From Lycorma delicatula (Eukaryota > Arthropoda > Insecta > Hemiptera > Fulgoridae): a DNA stretch of 64,000 nt. Below, one piece after another: positions 1 to 11,762 of the stretch. The notes beneath the pieces are model-generated. The model was not told where the DNA came from. It was given only the letters and a program-made list of their open reading frames with translations, and did not search any database. The DNA is taken from NCBI RefSeq assembly GCF_047948215.1, contig NC_134455.1, positions 155,106,575-155,170,574 on the forward strand, in the 5' to 3' direction. Numbering within the stretch: position 1 is the stretch's first letter; each line of letters starts with the position of its first letter. A program made the translations under genes and the position numbers.

Positions 1-1032
1 ATAACAATAGTTGTAAATGGCAAGAGCAATGCTTGCCTAGTTGCTAGCTGTAAAATTATACGAGTTGTGCTTTTACTTTGAACGCTACATAATGCATGAA
101 AGGAAATGAAAAGAATGATAAACAAACAATCCTTTTCGTTTTCAAGAGATTCTTGCTGACTGTCAGTTTTAAACAAGGTTGATATGTCTATGTGTAAGTA
201 AATGTTTTGTTATATAAATAGTGTTGAATAATGTTGATAATAAAATATGAATGTGAATATAATTAACATGTAAAATATAGCTAATAATTATCACTACTCC
301 TTTCTTATTCATTTAATTACTCCCAAATATACGCGTATATTTAAAAAAAAGTAATTCTTTACATAAGTAAAAAGTTGTAATGACTAAACGAAAGTAATGT
401 AATATATACGATCAAATATTTCAACAAATGTTTCTTAAACCAGTCTATGTTTTAAAAGTAGAAACTGAATTTTTTTCATGTTACCCGAAAATTAAGTAAT
501 AGATTACAAGAACAATATGAAAATAAAATGTAAAGGATGGAGCATTCATTTATCCATAACAAAACAATAGCATAACCGGGGGAAATTAACCTTTTTCTGC
601 GTTTACATTAAAACTGTTTAGTCTTTTAATACCCGAAAAACCATAAAGGTTATTATCACCTGAAGAGACTGAATATAAAACCAGATCATCTAAGACCATT
701 AAAACCTGTACTAAATTTTGGACTAAAAGGGACGGAATTTTATCAAAACCCAATCATGTAAATTTATTATTTAAAAATACATTCATATAACACTATACAA
801 AAAAAGAAATAGACCTTATATTAAGAATTAACATGAGATCTATTCCGTCCAATAACGATCAACATTTTCAAAACAATTAAAAAAAAAACAATCTCTAAAG
901 AAAAATATTAATAGATACAATAGAAAAAAGCTAGCAAAGTACTTTATAAATTTCCCGGCTACGCTAGTTAAGTAAAAAGAAAAAGCGTAGGTAAAATTAT
1001 CACTAACGTCACTATCTATCAGTATCACTAAC
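1..1032. other. Anonymous AT-rich DNA
   Basis: I see no gene here. The stretch is AT-rich with homopolymer runs and stops in all frames. It ends where coding-like, GC-richer sequence begins abruptly near position 1033, the 5' truncation point of the retrotransposon that follows. Confidence 0.6.
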
Positions 1033-1034
1033 AT

Positions 1035-1343
1035 CGACCAGTGCTAGTGGCAGGCGATTTTAATGCCTGGTCGACCGAGTGGGTATCTGCCAGGACAAAC
1101 GCAAGAGGTTCGGTGCTTATGGATATGACTGCGGCACTGGATTTAGTAGTGCTAAATGTTGGCGATGCATATACATTTCGGAGAGGGCCCTCGGGCTCTG
1201 TAATCGACGTGACTTTTGCCTCCCCTGAGCTTGCTGCCCGCATTGCAGACTGGAGAGTGTGGGAAAGCTACACGGCCAGCGATCATCAAGCGATCCTGAT
1301 GACGATCGCTGGTAGTGATGGACCACCTATATTCACGGACTAG
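1035..1343 (+). pseudogene. Endonuclease-domain fragment of R1-type ORF2
   Basis: About 100 codons read as the C-terminal half of an exonuclease-endonuclease-phosphatase (APE-like) domain, which nicks target DNA during retrotransposition. Visible landmarks are LVAGDFNAW (the GDFNA catalytic strand), the core motif SVIDVTFAS, and SDHQAI with the catalytic Asp-His pair near the end. The N-terminal half, with the catalytic Glu, is absent because of the 5' truncation. The frame closes at a TAG after PPIFTD. The same three motifs recur in copy 2 near 7477, 7630 and 7710. Confidence 0.85.
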
Positions 1344-1639
1344 AGCACCAGGGACTTCGACCCTGGTGTTTATACCGAACGGCTTAACCTACGTGCAGTA
1401 CGACCGGTCCCCACAACGGAAGGGAAAGCCACATGTCTTGCCGATTGTCTTGAAGAAGCCTGTGAAGTTCTCCCACGTAAGTACGTCTGCAGGGATTGTC
1501 CGCCTCCATATTGGTGGACTGCCGATGTAGCAAGGAAGCGAGAAGAATGTCACCGGGCTAGAAAGCGTATGACAAGGGCGTATTTGCATTAGGTAAAAGT
1601 CGTATACGCTGAGCTGTATAAGAAAAAGAGGAGAGAGCT

Positions 1640-3085
1640 TGCTAAGCTCATCGTATAGTCAAAGAGAAAATATAGAGCTCAATTAATCGAGGAGGTGAAG
1701 ACGGACCCATCGGGGAGATCTTATGCGGTTCTAGTGAACAAATGCAGAACTGGAGGCGGCGATGACACGAATACCATCGGCCAGGGCGCCTGGCCCGATC
1801 TTCTGCCTAAAACGGTTGTCAGGGTGGCGGCTCGGGCTGAGCCAGAGGCGTTTTTAGAGACATATAACTTTGTCTTGAAGAGGCAGTTTTTCCTGGCAGA
1901 TGGAAACGTCAGTTCCTAAACCGGGGAGGGATTTGTCATTTCCCTCCTCATACCGGCCGCTAGCGATGATCGACGCGCTAGCGAAGGTGCTGGAACGCAT
2001 GCTTCAGCAAAGGATAGTTGGTGTACTGGAACTACAGTGCGGGGTCTCCGTATGGTGAGAAGAAACTCGACAGAGGGTTACCGACCTTCTGGAAGATGTC
2101 TTATAATGGTGTGTTTCGGGTTGTTCTCCCACAATCAGTTACATTACTTGGCTACGCTGATGATACAGTGTTGCTAGTAGAGGCGGAAACAAAGTATGAG
2201 GCTGTAGGCAAGATAACTGAGTCGTATACAAGGATTAGTTAGTGGATGGCTGGGGTAGGACTGGAGTTGGCTCCTGAAAAGACGAAGGTGATGGTGATCT
2301 CTGCCGCCAGGAAAAGGACAACTTTACGTCTGATCCTTGATAGCAAAGAAATTGTGTCCCAGGTGGCCATAAAATAATTGGGAATCTGGATTACTTCAGA
2401 CTAAGGTTTAGTTCTCACGTACTCCGAGCTAGTGAGAAGGAGGAGAAAACAAGGAGGCTTATTGCTAGCCTATTCCCGAATACAAGAGGGCTCACTAACA
2501 AAGGAGGAAACTACTTACTGGTGTGGTCTATTCAGCCCTGCTATATGGCGCCGAGTTGTGGCGGGCATTGTTAGATTTGCCAAGTGCATGGGTAAATTGG
2601 AATCCAATCACAGGAGGTGTCGCTTCAGAATAGCGGCCGTTACTCTGGACGGTGACCAGGGAGGCGGTTGAGCTGATTGCTAGACTCCCGCTTGTAAACA
2701 TGATGATAATGCGGCGTAGCAGAACTAGGGAACTGAGGACAATCCCATTAGAGGAAAGGAAGCGCTCTGCTGAAGAACTAGAAGAAGAGATCGTACAAAC
2801 ATGGCTGGAGCAGTGGGGCTGGGCCATGAAGGGTAGGTGGATCCATCATCTTATTCGGGACATCAGGAGGTGATGCCAGAGGACCCATGGCATGCTGAGT
2901 TTTGAGTAACACAATTGCTGGCGGATCATGGGGGAATTCAGTTCTTATTTGTACAGATTCGGGCTCGACCTGTCTGAAAATTGCCCGGAGTACGAGGTAG
3001 AAGAGACCCCAACATGTATTTTTTTTGTGCCCGCGATTCGCCGCGCAGGGGGGCTATAGGTTCTCGGCTTAGTACCTAGGGGGGT
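1640..3085 (+). pseudogene. Decayed reverse transcriptase and C-terminal region of R1-type ORF2
   Basis: RT signatures appear in order but in different frames: WPDLLPKTVVRVAARAEPEAF near 1792-1850, LSFPSSYRPLAMIDALAKVL near 1933, GYADDTVLLVEAE near 2149 (the catalytic YADD box), then the thumb motif VYSALLYGAELW near 2528 and a long charged helix, LEERKRSAEELEEEIVQTW, near 2748. The degenerate end near 2938-3060 reads SSYLYRFGLDLSENCPEY, matching the conserved C-terminal cysteine region of this clade. The PDLLP segment joins directly to unrelated upstream sequence at 1790, and the fingers/palm segment between about 2010 and 2095 is missing, so there are at least two internal deletions plus several frameshifts. 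Confidence 0.85.
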
Positions 3086-3546
3086 CGCCCGAACGTGTGG
3101 GGGAGCCTGGGTGCAATGAGGTCGGGGACACTCTGCTTGTGAATCTGATAGTGGCCACTGTAAATGGTGTAACTCTTTGAGATTTCTGTCTTGACTGCTG
3201 TGTGTCACGTGGGTGTTGTGGATGTTAGAAGCTTCGTGTTTTCTGCATGTTTCTTGTGCGTTGTTGTTGTCAGTGTTTGTATTTGATGTGCTCTATGTGT
3301 TGTTTGTGTGGTGTGTCCTGTCGGTTTGTTATGACTGTGCGGGTGATTCCCCCTTCATCTGATGAAATGCTTTTATAAGCAGTAACAGGAAGGGGGGAAG
3401 CCAGGGGTGGAGGTTTAGTCAGTAGTGCACAGGTATACATACACCCTTGGTTATAACTGGCGGAACCTTTTAGCGATCCCGACACTGCTCAGGCGCCCGT
3501 AAGTGGGGTTCCTTCACCTCTTTAAAAAAAAAAAAAAAAAAAAAAA

Positions 3547-5000
3547 TCAAAGCGTTTTTAAGGGCAAAAGTTATGTGAGGTTTGCCTCCTATACGAGCAG
3601 TCAGCTGTATTGATGTTTGGTGTGGGGGATTTAATAAGAAACAAAAAAATAGCAGTTCAGAACGAACAAGAAATTTGGTTCAGGAAGCCTATGAGAAAAT
3701 GTAAACAAGCATAAGATACAATGTTTGAAATGAGAATAAACGCAATGAGAGGAGAATCCCCAGCAGAATAGAAAGAAGTGGTGATTGTAGGGAAAAGAAC
3801 AGGAAAATTACAGACTGAGTGATCAGGACGATGGGAAAAAGTAAGAAAAGAATAATAAAAGTACTGGGGAAGAGAGAAATAAGAGGAAACAGAAAAAACT
3901 AGTAAACATTTAGACTGCTTCAGTACAAACTAAACGGGAGAAGATATCCGTGATCATAAAACCTACTGAAAAATAAAGGTAGCTTTTAAAAGAACATTAA
4001 ATTAACAGAAATTAATTTCATTGTCACGTAATAATATTACTTCTTATATTTTTAGATTCAGAAAAGAGATCTGCAATAAATATGATATATTGTTAGATAA
4101 ATAAGTATATCTGTAGTTATCAGAAGAATGAATAATAAGGTTTAAGGGAACGTATTACCGTTATTGTTTTAGAATCTCTAGGGTTTCAGGCTATTTTTAC
4201 TTGTAAAGAAACACAGCTCGCTATTCATTTATTACTGAAACAAAAACTAGCATTTGGGAATTCTCTAACACAGCTCTCAAGAGATTAATTCTGAGTAAGA
4301 TAATATGCCTGAAAACGATAAAATAAAAAATAAAACGAATATGAAATAATTCATAATTCCAACATAATACACTTTCAACATCAATTTTATTTAATCTCCA
4401 GTTTTAGAAATATTAACCCAAAAGAAAATATAATAATAAAGTTAGAATTGATGAAGTTATAAGTAATTTAATGTAAAACTCATTCAAGTGCAACAGATAA
4501 ACTCATCCATAACTTTTTTACAAATATTGCCACAATATTAAATTGCGCGAGCCAAAAATCACACAGAAGCCAGGTTCCTTTAAATAAATACACACATTTC
4601 ATAGATTAATAATCATTTTAGTATTATGAAAGTATATTTGATATATTATGACAGATCCTGTGTGCCCTTGTCACTTTCACACAGTCACATTATAAGATTA
4701 ATAGAGTTATAACACTTAAATTTTAAAGTATATTAAATGAAAGTTAAGTCATGACTAATATGAACCTTCAAAAAAAGTTAAAGTTAAAGTTAACAACAAT
4801 AAACAATAAAAGTAAACAATCATATAATTGGGAAATAATAATATTGATTGGTCACAGGCATCTCAACAGCAAAGAAATTAAATTAATAGCATATGTAACT
4901 GCTATTATGAAGTATGAATAAATAAGAAATCAAAAGAAGATCATTGTATACAATCTTTATATTATATTTATATTCAAATTTATACGAGTACTTATATACT
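3547..5000. other. Anonymous AT-rich DNA, purine-rich at the left
   Basis: No gene is seen. The first 350 bases are purine-rich (many GA and AA runs), and short iterations of AAGTTA occur near 4770. The sequence turns GC-rich at about 5003, where the next retrotransposon starts. Confidence 0.5.
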
Positions 5001-5596
5001 AACCGATCGGGACTCCGCCCCCAGCAACCCCATGCCCAGGTCGACGCAGGCGAGTCCCAAAGCCAACCCAAATGGGTCGGCCCGGGGGTTCTTAGGTCAC
5101 CTGGAGTCACGGGGCCGACTCCAAGGCCGAAGAGCTAGCTTCGCTTAGGATTCCCGTCTAGCAAGTAGAGTTGGAGTCTTTGAAGTGAGTGGTGGTGTTA
5201 TTCTACGCTCTCTGGTTTTCTATCAGTTTTCTAGGTGTTGTGGTTTTTTATTACGGATTGTGGGACTGTTTATTGTCGGTTGAAATACACTGGAAGTGTT
5301 TTTACGTTTTTACGAGTTTTGGACGGTGAACTAACTTTTTATTAAAGTATCAACCTTATTGCCTTAGGCAATAAGACATATTATTGACTGTTTAGTAGAG
5401 ACTCATGTTAGTGCTGGTTGGTGATACAGGTTTAGTTAGTTGTTTATTATACTGAACTTGTAATCTTCTTCTGATAACGCTGTTTACTGGATAGTTGTTG
5501 ATAATTATTATTAGCGTACTAGTGTACTGATAGGGTATTATTGTTTTGCAGTCTAATAAAAAACTTTAGATATTAAAATTATTTTCATTTTAATTT

Positions 5597-7150
5597 CAGA
5601 GCTTCACAGAGGAACAGGAGGCCCTTTGGAAAGAGCAGGTGAGGAAGCTAGATAAACTGATTAAAGAACTTCATAAGAATATAGACAAGAATGTTATAAA
5701 GGCTATTAAGGAGCTGGATTTGGACCTCGGGATTGCCATGAGGGATCTCCGGAGGACGTTTCATGGTGTCACCCTTATTTACACAAAGAGACAAGTTAAA
5801 GGGACTGCCACCGAAACATATGAAGAAATGGGTTGTTCCATAATGGATGGGCTAAATAAAGCTGCGCCACTCGAGGAAATGGACGATTTTATTAAAAAGA
5901 ACTGGTCCAGGGAGGCATATAAGAATACGAAGGTAAGTCTGCCCGTCAGGAGAGAAGGTGCACTAAATTCTTTGGCAATAACTGATATTAAAGAAATTTC
6001 GGAGCACATTGATGGTCTAGCTGCGCGCCACCCACAGGTGGCGTGATTACTGAGTGCCTCTGGTATTAGAGCGGGCAACGTTTAATCGGCGAAACTGGAG
6101 GCGAGCCTCATCGGTGAAGAAGCGGGCAGAGTTCTGATTAAGAATAAGTATCATGTGGCATACGTTGACACTGAGGATGACACAGATCTTGTCCAGGCAT
6201 TAATTGATATCTTCACGAAGGATAGGTAAATATCGGTGACATGATTGACAATATGCAGGTAGAAATTTATGGGCAGGGCTCTGCCTCATATGTACGCAAA
6301 ATATTGGAATGTGAAGGAATATGGGGCAAATGTTCCACATGATTTCCCCTATGAGTAGGTTCCTCGTCTGTTGGCAGAGCAGGGTTTTGGAGAAAACGAA
6401 ACACAAGACGGAGACACTAATTTTATTTAAAGTCTTCGGCAACAAAGGCCGACTTATTGAAAACAGTCAGGACTGAAGTAAAGGTGCCTGAGAGATTCTG
6501 TTTATGAAGACAGGACACATAATCGAAATCAAGGTGAAGGAGGACAGAAGCAAGGCAGTGAATTTAAGCCGGTGCTTGCAACTGCAAGCACCTTAATTGT
6601 AGTAAAATGTAAATTGTAATGTGTAAATTGTAATAGTTACATTAAAAGAGGAGACCATCCGGACCAGATCGAGGATGGTGAAGCTTCAAATTCGCCATCT
6701 GGAGGTGATATTGAGAAACAGGATATTGTCAGGGGACTAGCTGTGGTGGCTGGACAAGAACTGCCGGAGTACCTGCAGATTTCTATGAGGACCGGCTATG
6801 GTGAAACAAGAATTGCCATTTGCCGTCTTTCAGCGTCAATGGCCGCCGCCATTATAATGGAAGGGTGCGAATCGGCCTAGTGCCATGTAGAATCGATAAC
6901 GTGTACCAACCCTTGAAGTGATTTAAGTGCCTACAGCAAGGAATTGTCGGGGCCCTGACAGGGCTAATGTATGTTTTAATTGTGGAGGAGAGGGCCACCG
7001 TGTGGTCGAATGTACAAAGGTGTCCAAATGTCTCACCTGTGACGTTGAAGGGCACCGTACTGGAAGTACTGCATGCCCTAGAGGGTTGCACAAAGAAAAT
7101 GTTAATGATACTCGTGGGAGAAGCGACCAAATATCTGCCAGACGATGAAG
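5597..7150 (+). pseudogene. Gag-like ORF1 with CCHC zinc knuckles
   Basis: ORF1 proteins of this clade bind element RNA and form the ribonucleoprotein. The open stretch up to 6046 begins near 5597 (FTEEQEALWKEQ) and is charged and probably helical, with several Lys/Glu-rich blocks. Coding continues past a break: near 6055-6225 I read GEEAGRVLIKNKYHVAYVDT. Near 6750-6890 lies PEYLQISMRTGYGETRIAIC. From about 6880 the knuckle region follows: a worn first knuckle (FKCLQQG), then CFNCGGEGHRVVEC (CX2CX4HX4C) and CLTCDVEGHRTGSTAC (CX2CX4HX6C) at 6975-7075. This knuckle series is typical of R1/Jockey-group gag proteins. Several frameshifts and stops break it. Confidence 0.8.
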
Positions 7151-8757
7151 ATTAACCTTAACCATTCGAGGCTTGTCAGTGACATGATGGACAGCTATGT
7201 GGAGGAGATGGGTGGCGATTTGGTACTCATCTCTGAACCTCAGACTCCTGACCCATGGCGGGAATAGATGATCTCGGAGAATAGGCGTGCGGCAGTTTGG
7301 ATATGCAGTCCCCTTCCCGTCCCGGATGTTTACGGTGGAGGGGCTTTGTGAGGGTGAGGACTGGAGGCGTATTTCTCTATTCCTGCTACCTTTCATTCAA
7401 CATCTCTACCGAGCAATACAAGGAAGTTTGGCCTCACTGTCCAGGAATCTCGCAGTCCACCGGCCGGCGTTGTTGGCAGGGGACTGCAACGCAGTCGGTC
7501 GACGACATGGGGATCGACTAGAACGGATCTGCGCGGAAGGCGGTTGGCGGAGACCAATGCAGAGCTAGACATGGTGTGCTTAAATTGCGGGGATGTTTAT
7601 ACATTCAGAAGAGGGACCTAAGGTCGATTATGGACGTTACCTTTGCCTCCACAATTTTGGTCGCAAAGATTGGAGATTGGAAAGTTTATGAAGGATACAC
7701 GGGAAGCGACCACCAAGCGATAACGTTTACCGTAACTATCCGCAGGCCAAACGGAGGCGGACGACCTGCAATGAAGGGCTAGAGTGCAGGGGACTGAACC
7801 CGTGTACATTTACCGAGAGGCTGGAATTTCGGGCGGCGGTGAGCGAGGCTCCCATTGCGAAGGAAAAGTCTACACGCTTGGTCGACCCGTTGACACGTGC
7901 TGCGAGCAAAAGCTTTCTCGTAGGTACAATTGGAGGAGCCATCACCTGTTTATTGGTGGACGGCTGTGATTGCAGTAAAAAGGCGGGCGGTGACGAGATC
8001 CTATCTTTACTCAGCAAGAGAGAAATTTGGAATTTTATAAAGTAAAGTAAAGAGGAAGGAGCCTACTCGGCTGTTAGCGAAATCGAAGAAAGAATGCTGG
8101 AGGCGTTTTATGGCTGAATTGGAAAATAATCCTTGGGGTAAACGATATCAATTATTGGTTAGAAGAGCAGTCAGACGCAGAATTCCGATGACTTGTGAGC
8201 CAGGAGAGACTGCGAATATAGTGGAGGGGCTCTTTCCAGCTGGAGGCGAAGTGCTTGCGAATGATGTTGCTGAGGTGGGGATGATACCACTGTTTACTGT
8301 GGGGGAGCTTGATGCAGCAGTGAGTCGAGTCTCAACTCATAGAGCATCGGGACCTGACCTTTTGCCTAACGCAGTTATTAAGTTGGCAATTCGGGCTGAT
8401 CCTGCAGGGTTTTTGAATGCTTATAATGCGTGTCTGGGAGAAGGTATATTTCCAAAAAAGGTATAGGCGACAACGCGTAGTACTGATCCCGAAACCGGGG
8501 AGGGAGTTGGCGCTCCCTGCTTCTTATCGTCCACTGTCAATGATTGATACGACTGCCAAGTCTATGGAAAGATTGATACTTTACCGGCTGTCCTACGCGG
8601 TCAAAGAATCAGGTGAAACCTATGACCGACAATACGGCTTCAGAAGGGGCAGGCAAATCTGCGTTGGACGCGGTGCCTACGGTGAATGGCAGAAAGGATT
8701 ATGGCGGCTCGCCGGAGGCCATTCAAAGGTAAGATACGCGTGCTTGTGACTGGATGT
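7150..8757 (+). pseudogene. ORF2: endonuclease and N-terminal reverse transcriptase, broken
   Basis: The protein starts near 7150 with MVEEMGGDLVLISEP-like endonuclease sequence; the EP pair is the catalytic Glu region. LLAGDCNA follows near 7470, then VYTFRRGT near 7590, SIMDVTFAS near 7626 and GSDHQAITFTV near 7703. The RT begins in the open stretch 8110-8466 with RASGPDLLPNAVIKLAIRAD. A one-frame shift near 8460 leads into VVLIPKPGRELALPASYRPL (8478-8540) and QYGFRRGR near 8630. The YADD box and everything after it are missing. At least four frameshifts or stops are present. Confidence 0.85.
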
Positions 8758-8759
8758 AG

Positions 8760-9137
8760 CCCTCATAGAGACCCTTTCAACGATATATCAATACTTATTT
8801 TCATTAGTTCCAGAGTTATAGCCAAATAAACTTTTAATTAATAAAATATTTGAATCTTACATGGGGAAGGCATATCGGTTCGAATCAGACTTCATCTCCT
8901 TTTTGTTTTAATTTGAATATATTGATTTATTAATAATTAGTAACCTCTGATTGTAAAAACGTTTTACGATAAGTAATAATTCAATGATAACAATAGAAAA
9001 GAAAATATGAAAAAGTATCAAGTTATTAATGAAATAAAATTTTATGTACTTTTAATTTTAAAAAATGTGTATATGTATATTAATAGGCGTACAAGGAAGT
9101 CATGTGGTGTCCACTCAGATCTTTATTTTAGAAAGAT
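8760..9137 (+). repeat. Unclassified dispersed repeat family 1, copy C
   Basis: This aligns along its length with 42660-43020 (plus) and with the reverse complement of 41215-41530. Shared landmarks are a TCAACGAT block, GGTTCCAGAGT-like sequence, TTAATTAATAAAATATTTG, then ATCGGTTCGAATC at 8875 followed by AGACTTCATCTCC and a T run. It lacks the first roughly 320 bases seen in the copies at 41-43 kb, and its left edge is exactly the broken end of the R1 element. The GGTTCGAATC core matches a pol III B box. Confidence 0.75.
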
Positions 9138-9575
9138 AAGCATGTACGCATGTACTGAGCGTATTATAAGGTTATGTTTGCAACACTTTTTGGAAAACTG
9201 ACCCCAGAAAACTATTAATCCACTCTGCATGGAGATATTGATTTCAAAATTTTACCAACAAATTGCCACGCACATATGAGCCACTGTTCAAAATTTCATC
9301 AATATCGGTTTATACAGTAAAAGGTTAAGCTTTAAATACTCCAACGTACGTAAGTACGAACATTATATCCCAGTTTGTTTGGTTTTTCAGGTCTCTGGGT
9401 CATGTAACGTCGAGAAAAGTAAAAAAAACCCATACCCCAATTTTTTATTAATTATCATACTTTCCTTCTTGTGGCATAACTCTAGAACTTACGATGCCAG
9501 GAAAAGTAAAAGAAAAGAACAAATTTCTAGCCTAATGCGTTTGTTTTTTGCGAAAGGTTTTGTTTCAGTATAGAT
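9138..9575 (+). repeat. Dispersed repeat family 2, plus-strand copy
   Basis: This is similar to the reverse complement of 22133-22500. Shared blocks include AAAATTTTACCAACAAATTG, a CATCAATATCGGTTTAT-like block, GTACGAACATTA, CTGGGTCATG, ATACTTTCCTT and CTCTAGAACT. Family 1 lies directly upstream here but not at the second copy, so the two are separate units. No coding capacity is evident. Confidence 0.75.
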
Positions 9576-9609
9576 GGAGGCTATTATAGTGTTTAAATAT
9601 ATGTAAATA

Positions 9610-9950
9610 CCGGATGGTCCATTTAAATTGAGACACATCTATATCTCAAAAACTATACATTTTAGGAAAAAATGTTTCAGATTAAAGTTTTTCCATTAAA
9701 AGAGTCAAATACGTTCACAACTTATGTTGTCCTTTGTAAGATCAAATTAAGGTCATTTCAAGGTCACCTTAATTTTTTTTTAATAGGAACCTAAATTTAT
9801 TATTGCAGGCTCAAATTCTTTGCAAAAAAATTAAAATTTCATTTCTGACTTTTTTTAAATTGATAGTTTTTTAGTTATTCATCTTCAAAAATGCTGTAGG
9901 CGTATAAATTGGTGTTTTTAGTTTCATTAGGTCTGACGAGTTACATGTAG
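9610..9950 (+). repeat. Left TIR of the 9.6-kb mariner-like element
   Basis: This is the reverse-complement partner of 11422-11762. The inner boundary is GACGAGTTACATGTAG. Differences are scattered substitutions and A/T-run length changes, consistent with decay after insertion. Confidence 0.85.
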
Positions 9951-10204
9951 CTGTAAATTTTAAATAAAAAGCAATCAATACTATCAGTAATGAAGCTAAC
10001 AATAATGAAGAAAAAGAAAAAGAAGTTGAGCATGTAAACACAAGCTAACGTTTTAAAATAGCCTAAAAGTCGAAGTTAAAGTTGAAAATGACATTTATCT
10101 AAGTGAACATATTATCAGTGTCTTCAATTAATTTGTTCTTTTTTTAACCTCCGGGACCACCGTTAGGTATTACTTCAGAAGATGAGATGAATATAATTTT
10201 TGTA

Positions 10205-11171
10205 GCTTGAAAAAATTGCATGCCTAACCGCAATTTTGAAGCCGGTATTACCATGCCTTCCGGGACCTGCTTCTGGGGTCTTCCGGAGTCGTGCTTCTGT
10301 GTTCGGAATTGTAAGCAGTTTAGTGATGCTGGAAAAGCGGGGGCCAAAAATAGGAACCGTCAAAATACTCTGACCGCAGAAAACAATGAAATAGCGGTGG
10401 CTGCGGCGGTCATTGTAGATTCTCATGTTAGTTCAAGAAGAATTTGGCGCCCGAGAATATTAAAACGCCTGAAATACCATCCGTACCATATATCACTGCA
10501 TCAGGATTTGCATGGTAACGACTTTGAATTAAGAGTAGCATTTTGTCGATGGGCTCTGGAAGAAGTAAAAAAATTTTTTTCTTAATGTTCTATTTTGCGA
10601 CAAATCAGGTTTTACTAATAATGGAGCAGTAAATAGACACAATATCCATTATTGGACAGTGCAAAATCCACAGTGGCTAAGGGAAGCAGAACAAAAACGT
10701 CCGTGGACTGTCAGTGTTTGGTGCGGAATCAGAGGCTGTACGTTAATAGGACCGCATTTTTTCGGTGGAAATTTGAACAAAGAGAAATAAGTAGATTTTC
10801 TAGAAAATCAGTTGCCTTTATGGCATGATGAACTACCCTTGGAGAAGATAAGAACGATGTGGATTCATCATGACGGCTGTCCGGCACATTATTCAGTTAT
10901 CACCAGAGAAATTTTGGACCCCGAATAGAATGATGGTTGGATTGGTCGAGCTGGTCCAGTTCATTGGTCAGCTAGTTCCCCCAACATTACTCCAGTAGAT
11001 ATTTTTTTACGGGATTACCTTAAAGAAAAGGTTTACCTAGAAGTACCAAATATCATTGAAAACATGAAAGAGCGTATAACAAACGTATCTAGAGATATGA
11101 GAGAAACTCTATTATAGGTCGTTCTTAAAACGTATCGAAAATGCATAGAAGTAGGACATTTGTTGCTGTAA
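10205..11171 (+). pseudogene. DD41D-type transposase, broken
   Basis: This is a cut-and-paste transposase of the IS630-Tc1-mariner superfamily. After a helix-turn-helix-like region around 10370-10450, KRLKYHPYHISLHQDLHGND and LRVAFCRWALE lead to a slip in an A7T7 run near 10568-10580. The frame then resumes with NVLFCDKSGF, whose Asp (10599) is the first catalytic residue. TVSVWCGIRG and LIGPHFF follow, then HHDGCPAHY with the second Asp, and SPNITPVDIFL with the third. Counting in this frame gives 41 residues between the second and third Asp. Two in-frame stops lie in this second part: TAA after NLNKEK and TAG after ILDPE. The reading ends at TAA near 11171. The N-terminal boundary is uncertain. 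Confidence 0.85.
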
Positions 11172-11421
11172 TTTACGTAGAGTAAGCTTTTTTAATTATT
11201 TCAAATAAAGAGCATTAAAAATTTTTTTAAATATAAACCAAATATTTTCATAGAATCAACTTAACTTTACTGACCAGCGTGCAACATGTAGGCTATGTAC
11301 TATATCGGTTTGTACTATTTGATTAAAAAAATTCATACCGTAAATGGATTTAATTTAGGTTAATCCTTTAATTAATTGTTTTTTATTTAAAATTTAATTT
11401 TTTTAATTTAAAATTTAACAA

Positions 11422-11762
11422 CTACATGTAACTCACTCGTCAGACCTAATGAAACTAAAAACACCAATTTATACTCCTACAGCATTTTTGAAGATTAATA
11501 ACTAAAAAACAATCAATATTAGAAAAAAATTCAGAAACGAAATTTTAATTTTTTTTTTGAAAAGAATTCGACTCTGCAATAATAAATATAGGTGCCCACT
11601 TTAAAAAAAAAGGTGTCCTTGAAATGATCTTTATTTGACCTTATCAATGATAACATAGGTTGTGAACATATTTCCCCCTTGTAATGGAAAAACTTTAATC
11701 GGAAACCTAAAATGTGTAATTTTTGAGATATAGATGTGTCTCAATTTAAATGGGCCACCCGG
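11422..11762 (-). repeat. Right TIR of the 9.6-kb mariner-like element
   Basis: This is the inverted partner of 9610-9950 and has the same length. Its outer end is GGCCACCCGG. Confidence 0.85.

Larger units (their letters stand above)
1033..3546 (+). mobile_element. 5'-truncated R1-clade non-LTR retrotransposon, copy 1
   Basis: The element begins inside the apurinic endonuclease domain and runs through a decayed reverse transcriptase, a C-terminal region and a 3' UTR to a run of 23 A at 3524-3546. A 5' truncation plus a 3' poly(A) is the normal product of target-primed reverse transcription. It is clearly GC-richer than the flanks. The sharp 5' edge lies near 1033, within a codon series reading PVLVAGDFNAW. 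I could not find a convincing target-site duplication. R1 elements proper insert in 28S rDNA; no rDNA flank is present, so this belongs to a dispersed R1-like lineage or is an off-target copy. Confidence 0.85.
5001..8760 (+). mobile_element. R1-clade non-LTR retrotransposon, copy 2, with 5' UTR and ORF1 but 3'-truncated
   Basis: A GC-rich start at about 5003 is followed by a leader of roughly 600 bases, a gag-like ORF1 region, and ORF2 (endonuclease, then the first part of the RT). The RT breaks off near 8757, just past the motif QYGFRRGR, and dispersed repeat sequence follows immediately. Non-LTR copies normally lose the 5' end, so losing the 3' end points to a later deletion or rearrangement. 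It is a relative of copy 1: SYRPLSMID here aligns with SYRPLAMID there, and both have TFRRG and DVTFAS in the endonuclease. Confidence 0.85.
9610..11762 (+). mobile_element. Mariner-like (IS630-Tc1-mariner) transposon with long TIRs
   Basis: Near-matching inverted repeats of 341 bp lie at 9610-9950 and 11422-11762, each starting CCGG and containing CCATTTAAATTGAGACACAT-like sequence. They bracket a decayed transposase. A TA sits immediately left of the element; the right flank is TG, so the expected TA target duplication is only half preserved. Length is 2153 bp. Confidence 0.85.

Noticed and set aside
840..1034. Minus-strand hydrophobic open frame
   Set aside because: AT-rich chance frame ending at a retrotransposon edge; no homologous features.
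1033..3546. R1 insertion in 28S rDNA
   Set aside because: Neither flank resembles rRNA; the element is in anonymous AT-rich DNA.
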